A DNA stretch of 57,447 bases, from positions 34,091 to 91,537 of the forward strand of contig DEUP01000043.1 in the NCBI GenBank assembly GCA_002362625.1, read 5' to 3'. Every line of letters begins with the position of its first letter. Position 1 is the first letter of the stretch. The notes below the pieces were generated by a model. The model was not told the origin of the DNA, ran no database searches, and saw only the letters and a program-made list of their open reading frames with translations. Position numbers and translations under genes: made by a program. Positions 18,715-27,009 of this stretch are shown in pieces. Origin of the DNA: Clostridiales bacterium UBA3259 (GTDB lineage: Bacteria; Bacillota_A; Clostridia; Oscillospirales; Oscillospiraceae).

Positions 18715-19440
18715 ATGAATCGAATTGTCACCATGGTACTGAAAAATATTCTTTTTGTCCCCTGGGCCTGGTTCCGCCTGTGCCGATATGCCCGGCATCC
18801 GGAACGCTACTCCTGGGAGACCATGTACCGGCATATCCAGATGATTATGCACCGGGCGGTGAAAGGCGGCAATATCCGCCTGACTGTTTCCGGTCAGGAG
18901 AATATCCCCCAAGATAAAAGCTTCATGCTCTACAGCAACCACCAGGGGATGTTCGATCCGCTGGCTGTAGCCGCCACCTGTGATGTTCCTCTGGGCGTGG
19001 TGCTGAAAAAGGAGCTTTATAACATTCCCTTCCTCCACCAGGTGGCCCTGTGCACCAAGTCCTTCCCCATGGACCGGGAGGATGTGCGCCAGTCCCTGAC
19101 GGTCATCCGCCAGGTCACCGAGGAGCTGAAGACCGGACGAAGCTATCTGCTGTTCCCTGAGGGCACCAGAAGCAAAAAGGGCAACGAAATGCTCCCCTTC
19201 CATTCCGGCAGCTTCCGCTGCGCCGTGAAAAGCCAATGCGTCATTGTCCCCGTGGCCCTGGTTGACTGCTTCAAGGTGCTGGATCAGAAGGGCAGCAAGC
19301 CTGTGGCCGTCCAGATCCACTATTTGACCCCCATAAGCTATGCCGAATACAAGGATCTGAACACCACGGAGCTTGCCGAGCTGGTTCACAGCCGCATTGA
19401 GGAAAAAATCCAGCAGTGCCTCTCAGAAAAAAACCAATGA
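18715..19440 (+). CDS. plsC: 1-acyl-sn-glycerol-3-phosphate acyltransferase
   Basis: A 241-residue membrane-associated acyltransferase for phosphatidic acid synthesis. The catalytic HX4D box is NHQGMFD with His76 and Asp81, and the phosphate-binding box is FPEGTRS at residues 147-153. A hydrophobic N-terminal segment (residues 7-20) would tether it to the membrane. The ATG at 18715 follows AAAGGGG; the frame is open further upstream but that stretch is GC-rich non-homologous sequence. The 146-base gap from the ATPase gene contains inverted repeats but no clear promoter. A strong terminator follows. Confidence 0.87.
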   Translation: MNRIVTMVLKNILFVPWAWFRLCRYARHPERYSWETMYRHIQMIMHRAVKGGNIRLTVSGQENIPQDKSFMLYSNHQGMFDPLAVAATCDVPLGVVLKKELYNIPFLHQVALCTKSFPMDREDVRQSLTVIRQVTEELKTGRSYLLFPEGTRSKKGNEMLPFHSGSFRCAVKSQCVIVPVALVDCFKVLDQKGSKPVAVQIHYLTPISYAEYKDLNTTELAELVHSRIEEKIQQCLSEKNQ

Positions 19441-19461
19441 ATTCCAATGCCCTCCATTCAG

Positions 19462-19500
19462 ATTGTTCCGTTTTCCCGGGAAAGCGGAACAATCCTTTTT
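19462..19500 (+). terminator. Terminator after plsC
   Basis: Arms ATTGTTCCGTTTTCCC and GGGAAAGCGGAACAAT (one G-U pair), followed by CCTTTTT. It lies 21 bases after the stop. Confidence 0.85.
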
Positions 19501-19567
19501 CTTCCTCTTCCTTCCATTTATGACAGGCTCTGTAAAATAATTTAAACAATCCTTAATATGTGAGTGG

Positions 19568-19596
19568 TTGATTCTCGAAGGGGAATTTCTTATAAT
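19568..19596 (+). promoter_or_regulatory. Promoter of the MacAB-like exporter operon
   Basis: TTGATT at 19568-19573 and TATAAT at 19591-19596 with a 17-bp spacer, 38 bases before the first ATG. GAGGAGGA is the ribosome site. Confidence 0.8.
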
Positions 19597-19634
19597 AGGA
19601 GGCGGAATCGAATACCCAATGAGGAGGATTTACT

Positions 19635-21029
19635 ATGAAACTGAAAAAATGCCTCGCCCTTGTGCTGGCTTTGACACTCACCGCGGTCCTGGCGGGCTGT
19701 TCCAGTGATACCACCGTCTATGTCCAGTCTGTTCGGGCGCTGGCCGGTATGGGCGGCATCGCCCCCGGCGATAAATTTCTGGGTCTGGTGGTCTCGGAAA
19801 ACGTATCCGAAATCAAAAAGGACAAGGATAAGACCGTTCTGGAGCTGAAGGTTCAGGAGGGCGACGACGTAAAAAAAGGTCAGGAGCTGTTCTCCTATGA
19901 CACCGAGGAACTGCAGCTGAGCCTGGACAAGCAGCGTCTTGAGCTGGAGCAGCTCAACGCCTCCATTGAAAACTACAAGAGCCAGATCACCCAGCTGGAA
20001 AAGGAGCGGGCCTCCGCCGGCTCTACCTTGAAGCTTCAGTATACCGTGGAAATCCAGTCCACCCAGGTGGATCTGAAGGAAGCGGAGCTGAACGTCAAGA
20101 CCAAGGAAAACGAAATCAAGAAGTCCGAGGATCTGCTGGAAAACGCCGTGGTCACCGCTCCCGTTGAGGGACGTGTCCAGGCCATCAATGAGACCGGCGT
20201 GGATTCCAACGGCAACGAAGCCCCTTACATCACCATCCAGCAGATCGGCTCCTATCGAATCAAGGGTACTCTGGGGGAATTGCAGCGAGGCGGCCTGATT
20301 GAGGGCGACCGGGTCACCATCACCTCCCGCACCGGCGGCGATCAAACCTGGGGCGGCACCGTCACCCTGGTGGACTACGAAAACCCCACTCAGGACAATA
20401 ACAACAACGGATACGTTGTCTACCCCTCCAGCAGCAATGAGATGACCGTTTCCAGCAAGTACCCCTTCTATGTGAAGCTGGACTCCACCGAGGGTCTGCT
20501 CCTGGGACAGCACGTCTACCTGGAAAAGGAAGGCGAGAACGGCCAGAGCGCTGCCCTGAGCATCAGCCTCTCCTTCATCGCCTATGAGGACGACGGCACA
20601 GCCTATGTCTGGGCCGAGAACAAGGATAAGCTGGAAAAGCGCTCCGTAACCCTGGGCCAGGTCAACGACATGATGGGCACCGTGGAAATCCTGGAGGGCC
20701 TGACCGCCGACGATTACATAGCCTTCCCTGACACGGAGCTTTGCCGCCCCGGCGTAGCCACCACTCACAACCCGGAGGCCGCCACCCAAAGCTCCGGCGG
20801 AGACGCCAGTCCCGACATGGGCGGCGACATGGGCATGGATATGGACATGAGCGCGGATATGGACCTGGATGGTGACATGAGCGCGGACATGGGCATGGAT
20901 GGTGACATGAGCGCGGACATGGGCCCGGATATGAGCATGGACACCCTGCCTGAGGAAGAGACGGCCGCCGAAACGGAAGCCGGTTCCGAACCGGTAACCA
21001 CTGCCGAAACCGGGGAAGGGATGGGCTGA
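19635..21029 (+). CDS. Exporter adaptor lipoprotein 1 (HlyD/MacA-like) with Asp/Met-rich tail
   Basis: A 464-residue exported lipoprotein: a basic start, a hydrophobic core and the lipobox LAGC with Cys22. After it come a biotinyl/lipoyl-like half (VQEGDDVKKGQELFSYD), a long coiled-coil hairpin at about residues 90-175, the returning lipoyl half (NAVVTAPVEGRVQAI) and beta-barrel domains, the normal order for a periplasmic-adaptor-type protein. Residues 393-437 are a low-complexity run made of repeated DMSADM and DGDMSADMG units, rich in Asp and Met. Adaptors of this type in single-membrane bacteria work with a MacB-like ATPase and permease, both encoded next. It is the first gene of the operon and ends one base before the ATPase start. 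Confidence 0.85.
   Translation: MKLKKCLALVLALTLTAVLAGCSSDTTVYVQSVRALAGMGGIAPGDKFLGLVVSENVSEIKKDKDKTVLELKVQEGDDVKKGQELFSYDTEELQLSLDKQRLELEQLNASIENYKSQITQLEKERASAGSTLKLQYTVEIQSTQVDLKEAELNVKTKENEIKKSEDLLENAVVTAPVEGRVQAINETGVDSNGNEAPYITIQQIGSYRIKGTLGELQRGGLIEGDRVTITSRTGGDQTWGGTVTLVDYENPTQDNNNNGYVVYPSSSNEMTVSSKYPFYVKLDSTEGLLLGQHVYLEKEGENGQSAALSISLSFIAYEDDGTAYVWAENKDKLEKRSVTLGQVNDMMGTVEILEGLTADDYIAFPDTELCRPGVATTHNPEAATQSSGGDASPDMGGDMGMDMDMSADMDLDGDMSADMGMDGDMSADMGPDMSMDTLPEEETAAETEAGSEPVTTAETGEGMG
20810..20944 (+). repeat. Asp/Met-rich tandem repeat coding region
   Basis: In-frame repeats of GACATGAGCGCGGACATGGG-like units encode DMSADM and DGDMSADM blocks near the C-terminus of adaptor 1. Copies are near-identical at DNA level, so copy number could vary between strains. 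Confidence 0.7.
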
Positions 21030-21030
21030 T

Positions 21031-21753
21031 ATGGCAATCCTGAAACTCACCGACATCTGCAAGGATTATGTTCAGGGCAAGGAGCCTGTCCGTGTCCTGA
21101 AAAACATCAACCTGACCGTAGAGGAAGGAGACTATCTTGCCATTATGGGCCCCTCCGGCTCCGGCAAAACCACCCTGATGAACATTATCGGCTGTCTGGA
21201 CGTGCCCACCTCCGGTACTTACACTCTGCGGGATCAGGACTTAAAGGACTTAAGCGACGACGATCTGGCGGAGATCCGCAACAAGCATCTGGGCTTTGTC
21301 TTCCAGAGCTTCCATCTGATGCCCAAAATGGACGCCCTGGATAATGTGGCTCTGCCTCTCCTGTACGCCGGAGTTCCCCTGAAGGAGCGCCGGGAACGGG
21401 CGGCGGAGGCCCTGAAGTCCGTGGGACTGGAAGAGCGGATGAACTTCCTGCCCAACCAGCTTTCCGGCGGCCAGTGCCAGCGGGTGGCCATTGCCCGGGC
21501 CATGGTGGGAAAGCCGGACCTGCTGCTGGCCGACGAGCCTACCGGCGCTCTGGATACCAAGGCCGGCACCCAGATCATGGAAATCTTCCGCCGGTTAAGT
21601 GACGAGGGTATGACCATTATCATGATCACCCACGAGCCAAGCATTGCCGCCTGCGCCAACAAGACCTACCACATTCTGGACGGCAGGCTGAAAACCGGTA
21701 AATTTGACAACGAGGACGAGGGAGGACTGACCCAGGATGAAGAAACTGAATAA
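21031..21753 (+). CDS. ABC transporter ATP-binding protein (MacB/LolD-like)
   Basis: A 240-residue ATPase. Walker A is GPSGSGKTT (residues 40-48), the signature is LSGGQCQR (144-151) and Walker B is LLLADEPTGALD. The TGALD ending and the MPKMDALDNVALPL segment place it with the MacB/LolD/FtsE group that powers type VII-style ABC machines and not with importers. Its partner permease is two genes downstream. The gene sits one base after adaptor 1 and its last 17 bases overlap adaptor 2, so the operon is tightly packed. Confidence 0.92.
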   Translation: MAILKLTDICKDYVQGKEPVRVLKNINLTVEEGDYLAIMGPSGSGKTTLMNIIGCLDVPTSGTYTLRDQDLKDLSDDDLAEIRNKHLGFVFQSFHLMPKMDALDNVALPLLYAGVPLKERRERAAEALKSVGLEERMNFLPNQLSGGQCQRVAIARAMVGKPDLLLADEPTGALDTKAGTQIMEIFRRLSDEGMTIIMITHEPSIAACANKTYHILDGRLKTGKFDNEDEGGLTQDEETE

Positions 21754-23746
21754 AAAGGGGAAGAAGCTCCTGCTTTCCGTCACTGCCCTGGTGCTGGTAG
21801 CCGCCATCGGCGTTGGCATCTGGTTTGGCACCCGGGGCGGCGGCGATCCGGTGTACGTCTATTCCTTTAACGATGTGGGCATGACGGAATACTGGGGCGA
21901 CACCCAGGAAAGCTACGGCCCCGTCACCACCGACCGGATTCAGACTGTGTTCCTTTCCGATACCCAGATCGTCACCGAGGTGATGGTCAAGGAGGGGGAC
22001 CAGGTGAAAAAGGGCGACATTCTCTTAAGCTTCGACACCACCTTGTCCGATCTTCAGCTGGAAAAAAAGCGTCTGGCTGTGGAGAAGGAAAAGCTTCAGC
22101 TGGACGTTCTCAACGCGGAGCTGAGCAAAATTCAAAACATGAAGCCCATGACTCCCATGGATGAATGGAACTTTAACATCCCGGAGCCCTCTAAGGGCAC
22201 CGAACTGACAGCGCCTTATAAGGCCTATGTGGATCCGGTCTCCGGCCACGACGGCAAGAGCATGGCAACCGCCTTTGTATGCCGCCTCCGGGGAGACACA
22301 GTCATTGACGATGGTCTGCTGGAAGCCCTGCGGCAGGCGGTCTGGGGCACCTCCGGATTCTGTGAGCACGGCGTATGGGAACCGGACTGCGAGGAGTGTC
22401 ATCCGCCCAAGTGCGTCCATGACCAGATTGCCGAGGAATGCCCCGTCTGCGCGCTGGAAGTCTGCGAGCACGGCAATGTAAAGGTGCTGTGCCCCGACTG
22501 CACCTGTGAGCATGGCAATCGAAGAGGCGACTGCCCCTTCTGCTCTCCGGTTTGGTGTGAACACGACCATATCGAAAAGGACTGCATTCAATGTCACCCT
22601 GAGCTGATTCCCACCGAGCCGGAAGAAACCCAGACAGTGCCCACTGAAACGGAAGGAACTCAGCCCGATCCCACTGAAACGGAAGAAACCAAGTCCGATC
22701 CCACCACGGAAGCTACAGAGGCCGCGAAAGCAGAGGGTCTTTCCTTCTCCTCTGACGGCGATTACTTTATCCGGTTCCTGGCCGACGAAACTCCCGCTCC
22801 CGAAAACCCCATCAAGGCCTTTTATGTGGTCTTTAAGGTCACCGAGGGCAATATGGACTTAGGCGCCAATACTCTGTGGCAGGGCGTCTACGTCTACGGC
22901 CAGGGCACCGACTTCTCCCTTTCCTTCTTCACACCCACGATTGAGGACTACACCCTCCCCGAGGAGGAAGAGACGGAAATCCAAGGCCCCAGCATTGACT
23001 TCGGCAGCGGCTACACCGCGGCGGAAATCTCCAAGATGCGCAAGGAGCAGGAGAAGAAGGTCAAGGAGCAGGAGCTGAAGATGAAGATGGCCGAGGCCGA
23101 GTATAAGATCATGCAGCGGGAGCTGAACGACGGCAACATCTACGCCGACTTTGACGGCCAGGTGGTCTCCCTGCTTACGGAGGAGGAATCCAGGCAGCAG
23201 GAGCAGCCCATGGTCAAGGTCTCCGGCGGCGGCGGCTTCTACATCACCGGCTCCGTCAGTGAGCTGGAAAAGAACAACCTGCGCATTGGCCAGGAGGTTA
23301 CCGTCAACGATTGGCGCAACGGCGGCGTCTATACCGGCACCGTCCAGTCCATCGGCGACTTCCCCAGCTCCCTCAACAGCTGGAACGGCGCGGGCAACCC
23401 CACCGCCACCTACTATCCCTTCACCGCCTTTGTAGGCGAGGAAGCCAACCTCCAATCCGGCAACTATGTCTCCGTCCAGTATTCCACCTCCGGCTCCACC
23501 AACGGCATTTACCTGATGAAAGCCTTCATCCGCACGGAGAAGGGCGAGAGCTATGTCTTCGTCCAGGACCAGGACGGCCGCCTGGAAAAGCGGAGCGTCA
23601 CCACCGGCAAGTCCCTGTGGGGCAGCTACCTGGAGGTGCTCAGCGGCATTACCGTGGAGGACAAGCTGGCGTTCCCCTATGGCAAGGACGTAAAGGAAGG
23701 TGCCAAAACAGCAGAGGGCGACATGTCTAACCTCTACGGGTATTAA
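21737..23746 (+). CDS. Exporter adaptor 2 with five CHCC metal-binding-like repeats
   Basis: A 669-residue protein anchored by one N-terminal span (residues 11-30). It has a lipoyl-like half (KEGDQVKKGDILLSFD), a first coiled-coil helix at about 103-133, and a second at about 430-463, followed by a returning lipoyl/beta-barrel part. In a usual adaptor these helices are joined by a short turn; here about 300 residues are inserted between them. The insert contains five copies of C-x-H-x6-C-x2-C at residues 209-286, then a Thr/Glu/Pro-rich linker (288-335), then a beta-rich segment. Each unit offers one His and three Cys, a classic zinc ligand set. The start overlaps the ATPase gene by 17 bases. 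The function of the insert is unknown; it should face outside the cell. Confidence 0.82.
   Translation: MKKLNKKGKKLLLSVTALVLVAAIGVGIWFGTRGGGDPVYVYSFNDVGMTEYWGDTQESYGPVTTDRIQTVFLSDTQIVTEVMVKEGDQVKKGDILLSFDTTLSDLQLEKKRLAVEKEKLQLDVLNAELSKIQNMKPMTPMDEWNFNIPEPSKGTELTAPYKAYVDPVSGHDGKSMATAFVCRLRGDTVIDDGLLEALRQAVWGTSGFCEHGVWEPDCEECHPPKCVHDQIAEECPVCALEVCEHGNVKVLCPDCTCEHGNRRGDCPFCSPVWCEHDHIEKDCIQCHPELIPTEPEETQTVPTETEGTQPDPTETEETKSDPTTEATEAAKAEGLSFSSDGDYFIRFLADETPAPENPIKAFYVVFKVTEGNMDLGANTLWQGVYVYGQGTDFSLSFFTPTIEDYTLPEEEETEIQGPSIDFGSGYTAAEISKMRKEQEKKVKEQELKMKMAEAEYKIMQRELNDGNIYADFDGQVVSLLTEEESRQQEQPMVKVSGGGGFYITGSVSELEKNNLRIGQEVTVNDWRNGGVYTGTVQSIGDFPSSLNSWNGAGNPTATYYPFTAFVGEEANLQSGNYVSVQYSTSGSTNGIYLMKAFIRTEKGESYVFVQDQDGRLEKRSVTTGKSLWGSYLEVLSGITVEDKLAFPYGKDVKEGAKTAEGDMSNLYGY
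22361..22597 (+). repeat. Five C-x-H-x6-C-x2-C units in adaptor 2
   Basis: The units read CEHGVWEPDCEEC, CVHDQIAEECPVC, CEHGNVKVLCPDC, CEHGNRRGDCPFC and CEHDHIEKDCIQC. Each is 13 residues with the same spacing; spacers are 4, 4, 1 and 4 residues. The DNA copies are diverged, so selection is keeping the ligand pattern and not just the nucleotide repeat. Confidence 0.85.
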
Positions 23747-23758
23747 GGAGGAAACGCC

Positions 23759-25012
23759 ATGCGAGAAAATATTCAGCTTGCCTTTCAGGGCGTATGGAGC
23801 CACAAAATGCGGTCGGTTCTGACCATGCTTGGCATTATCATCGGCATCGCCGCCATTATCACCATCGTCTCCACCATCCAGGGCACCAATGAGCAGATCA
23901 AGGAAAACCTGATCGGCGCGGGCAACAACGTGGTCACCGTCAGCCTGCAGCAGGACGGGTACCCGTACGATTTCAGCTGGAATCCCATCCCTGACGGCGT
24001 GCGCACCATCACCGAGGAGACCCGGCAGGAGCTTGCGGAGATGGATCATGTGGAGGCTGCGTCCCTCTACACCTCCCGCAATTACTCCCAGCAGGTGTTC
24101 TTCCAGAATACCGAGTTTAACGGCGAGGTCTACGGCATCGACCCCTACTATCTGTCCGCCTATGGCTATCAGATCAAGTCCGGCCGGAGCTTTTTGGACA
24201 CGGATTTTTCTGAGTGCCGGAAGGTGGTTCTGGTGAACGCCAACACGGTGAGCACCCTGTTCGGCGGCCAGGATCCGGTGGGCAAGGCTCTGGAAATTTA
24301 CGGAGATGTATTCACCGTGGTGGGCGTGGTCACCCTGTCTGAGGAATTCGCTCCCACCATCAACTCCATGCAGGACTATCAGCTCTACGCGGACACCTCT
24401 GCCGGTTCCATCTACATGCCCATCACCACCTGGCCCACAGCCTTCCAGTTTGACGAGCCGCAGAACGTGGCCATCAAGGTCAGCTCTACCGACGCCATGA
24501 CTGTGGCAGGCAAGGCGGCGGCGGATCTTCTCACCAGCAGACAGATTGGTGACGAAACCTCCTCCTTCAGCTATCGGAGCCAGGACATGCTGGAACAGGC
24601 CCAGAACCTGCAGAAGATGTCCCAGTCCACCAACACCCAGCTGATCTGGATTGCCAGCATTTCCCTGCTGGTAGGCGGCATCGGCGTTATGAACATCATG
24701 CTGGTATCCGTCACCGAGCGCACCACGGAGATCGGCCTGAAGAAGGCCATCGGCGCTAAGAAGAAGCGGATTCTTCTGCAATTCCTGACGGAAAGCGCCG
24801 TGCTGACCAGCCTGGGCGGCCTGATCGGAGTTGTCAGCGGCATCATCATGGCCCAGCTGATTTCCTCCATGATGCAGATTCCCGTGGCAATCAGCGTCCC
24901 GGCCATTCTTGTGGCTGTTGTCTTCTCCACTCTGATTGGTGTCATTTTCGGAATGCTGCCCGCTGTCAAAGCCGCGAACCTGAACCCCATCGAGGCTCTG
25001 AGAAGAGACTAA
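23759..25012 (+). CDS. ABC transporter permease (MacB/FtsX-like)
   Basis: A 417-residue permease with the MacB layout: a first membrane span near residues 18-42, a large extracellular domain (about 45-290), then three spans, with the conserved NIMLVSVTERTTEIGLKKAIGAKKKRI cytoplasmic loop region split by the second group and ending LNPIEALRRD. It would form the membrane part of the machine with the ATPase at 21031-21753 and the two adaptors. GGAGGAAACGCC precedes the ATG. A strong terminator follows, closing the operon. Confidence 0.92.
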   Translation: MRENIQLAFQGVWSHKMRSVLTMLGIIIGIAAIITIVSTIQGTNEQIKENLIGAGNNVVTVSLQQDGYPYDFSWNPIPDGVRTITEETRQELAEMDHVEAASLYTSRNYSQQVFFQNTEFNGEVYGIDPYYLSAYGYQIKSGRSFLDTDFSECRKVVLVNANTVSTLFGGQDPVGKALEIYGDVFTVVGVVTLSEEFAPTINSMQDYQLYADTSAGSIYMPITTWPTAFQFDEPQNVAIKVSSTDAMTVAGKAAADLLTSRQIGDETSSFSYRSQDMLEQAQNLQKMSQSTNTQLIWIASISLLVGGIGVMNIMLVSVTERTTEIGLKKAIGAKKKRILLQFLTESAVLTSLGGLIGVVSGIIMAQLISSMMQIPVAISVPAILVAVVFSTLIGVIFGMLPAVKAANLNPIEALRRD

Positions 25013-25052
25013 GCCGTTGAAAATCCCCTTCGGGGTTTCCGACGGCCCGTGA

Positions 25053-25081
25053 CCGGCTCCCTCTCCGGGAGCCGGTTTTTC
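25053..25081 (+). terminator. Terminator of the exporter operon
   Basis: Stem CCGGCTCCC/GGGAGCCGG (9 bp) with loop TCTCC, then TTTTT. A second, less perfect hairpin with loop TTCG lies just upstream at about 25014-25047. Confidence 0.88.
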
Positions 25082-25095
25082 TGCCCCTCTCCCTG

Positions 25096-25124
25096 TTGCT
25101 TTTTCCCTCAAAATGTGCTATGCT
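25096..25124 (+). promoter_or_regulatory. Possible promoter of the LRR protein gene
   Basis: TTGCTT at 25096-25101 and TATGCT at 25119-25124, spacer 17 bp. It lies after the exporter terminator, so the LRR gene is probably a separate unit. Confidence 0.5.
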
Positions 25125-25159
25125 TTACAATAATATAAAGAATTCCGGAGGAACATGCC

Positions 25160-26842
25160 GTGAAGAAGGTTCTCATAATTCTGCTGGTGGTTCTGCTGAT
25201 TTTTGCCTTGGCCGCGGCGGGCGGCTATGGCATTGCCTGGTACCGCAGCAATCATATTTTTATCCAGGGGGACGCCTATCCCCTCACCGCCGCTGCCCTG
25301 GATCTGAGGGACAAGGAGCTGACCGTTTCGGAATATGACCAGATTCTCTCCCAGATGCCGGATTGCCGCATCTCCTGGAACGTGCCCTTCCGGGACACCG
25401 CCTATCCCAACGACACAACCAGCCTGACGGTAGGCGACGTGACCCAGAGCGAGCTTACCTTCCTGGTCAGCTACTTCCCGAACCTGACTGCCCTAGACGC
25501 CACAGGCTGCGAGGACTACGCCCTTCTGGAGGAATTCCAGGAGGAGCATCCCAGCTGCCTGGTAACCTATCAGGTCAATCTGGGCGGCACCAGCGTCACG
25601 CCGGACATTCAGGCGCTGACATTGGAGGAGGGAGACTATGACTACGCCCTTCTCACGGAAAACATGGTCCATCTGCCGAAGCTCACCTCCCTGACCCTGA
25701 CAAGGACAGAATTAACGCTGGAACAGATCGACGCTTTGAAGGCCGCCTATGAGAATGTCGCCATCCGCTGCACCGTGGAGATTCTGGGCAGCGAATACGA
25801 TGTGGAAACCACGTCGCTGAACCTGTCCGCCCTGACCTCTCAGGACGTTTCCTCCACCGCGGAAAAGCTCGCCATGCTTCCGGGTCTTCAAACCGTGGAG
25901 CTGATGAAGGACGACGGCACCAGTGATCTGACCACCGCCGACGTGAAACAGCTGATGGAAGCCGCGCCGGAAATTGTATTCCACTACACCTTTGACTTCT
26001 TCGGCACCACCCTTTCCACCGACACCGAGGAAGTGGAGATCAAAAACCAGAATATCGGCGACGATAACGAGAACGGGGTGCGTCTGGCCCTGGATCTTCT
26101 TACAAACTGCAAGCGCTTTGTTCTGGACAACTGTAAGCTCAGCAACGAGGTCATGGCTCAGATCCGGGATGACTACCGGGACCGGACGAAGGTTGTCTGG
26201 CGGGTCTGGTTCGGTCAGGGCAGCAGTCTGACCGACGCGGAGCTGATGCGTGTAGTAGGCGACCTGCTGGACAGCAACTGTAAGGACCTCATTTACTGCG
26301 AGGATGTGGTGTGCATCGATCTGGGCCACAACGAATGGCTTACGGACACCAGCTTCATTGCCGGTATGGTAAATCTGGAATACTGTATCATCTCCGGCGC
26401 GCCCATTAAGGATTTGACGCCTTTCAGCAACTGCAAGAAGCTAAAGTTCCTGGAAATTGCCTTCTGTGAATACATTGACGACGCCACGCCTCTGGCCCAG
26501 TGTGAATCCCTGGAAATGCTGAACATCAGCAACACCCACATTGTTGACCTTTCCCCTCTGGACGATCTTCCCCTGACCCACATGTGCGCCAAGCTGAATC
26601 CCTCCGGCAAGAGCCGGGTTCCTTCCGATGAACAAAACCGCTTTATCGAAAAGCATCCCGACTGCTGGACGACCTTTGATGGTTCTCAGCCCTACGGCCC
26701 CGGCTGGCGATATGATGAAGACGGCATTACGCCCCTGCCCTATTATCAGCAGATCCGGGATTGGATGCTCTACGATATCTATCCCAGAACCCCCAACCAT
26801 ATGGGTTGGTACTTCGACACCTACGCCGATTTAAATGACTAA
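25160..26842 (+). CDS. Membrane-anchored leucine-rich repeat protein
   Basis: A 560-residue protein with one N-terminal span (about residues 4-26) and an extracellular rest. Residues from about 387 to 480 are leucine-rich repeats with the patterns NLEYCIISGAPIKDLTPF and SLEMLNISNTHIVDLSPL. Before them a unit recurs about every 65-72 residues, marked by segments such as HPSCLVTYQVNLGG, NVAIRCTVEILG and EIVFHYTFDFFG. The start is GTG at 25160, because the nearby ATG at 25155 runs into a stop after two codons; GGAGGA fits the GTG. LRR ectodomains usually bind proteins or glycans. It follows the exporter but behind a terminator, so a joint role is only suggested by position. Confidence 0.8.
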   Translation: MKKVLIILLVVLLIFALAAAGGYGIAWYRSNHIFIQGDAYPLTAAALDLRDKELTVSEYDQILSQMPDCRISWNVPFRDTAYPNDTTSLTVGDVTQSELTFLVSYFPNLTALDATGCEDYALLEEFQEEHPSCLVTYQVNLGGTSVTPDIQALTLEEGDYDYALLTENMVHLPKLTSLTLTRTELTLEQIDALKAAYENVAIRCTVEILGSEYDVETTSLNLSALTSQDVSSTAEKLAMLPGLQTVELMKDDGTSDLTTADVKQLMEAAPEIVFHYTFDFFGTTLSTDTEEVEIKNQNIGDDNENGVRLALDLLTNCKRFVLDNCKLSNEVMAQIRDDYRDRTKVVWRVWFGQGSSLTDAELMRVVGDLLDSNCKDLIYCEDVVCIDLGHNEWLTDTSFIAGMVNLEYCIISGAPIKDLTPFSNCKKLKFLEIAFCEYIDDATPLAQCESLEMLNISNTHIVDLSPLDDLPLTHMCAKLNPSGKSRVPSDEQNRFIEKHPDCWTTFDGSQPYGPGWRYDEDGITPLPYYQQIRDWMLYDIYPRTPNHMGWYFDTYADLND

Positions 26843-26844
26843 TT

Positions 26845-27009
26845 TAGGCCGTATCTGAAAACTGGCTTAAGTAACCAAAAGCGAGGGATTTTTGCTCTGT
26901 GCAAGCCATTTTGACCCAGGAATACTGGATGTATTCCAAGGGAAAATGGTGCCGCACAGGGGAAAAGACCCGCTTCTTGGGCGTTTTGACAGTTTTCAGA
27001 TAGGCCCTA
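26845..27009. repeat. MITE-like inverted-repeat element upstream of ridA
   Basis: A 165-bp element with ends TAGGCCGTATCTGAAAACT and its near-complement (17 of 19 match). Inside, nested arms CTGTGC/GCACAG, CCATTTT/AAAATGG and GGAATAC/GTATTCC make one long hairpin centred at 26928. The core AGGAATACTGGATGTATT and the flanking GCGAGGGATTTTT are shared with the element at 49365-49527, although the outer ends differ. Confidence 0.7.

Noticed and set aside
20810..20944. Short regular DNA repeats considered as a CRISPR array
   Set aside because: The repeats are in frame within an adaptor gene, with no unique spacers and no cas genes in the window.
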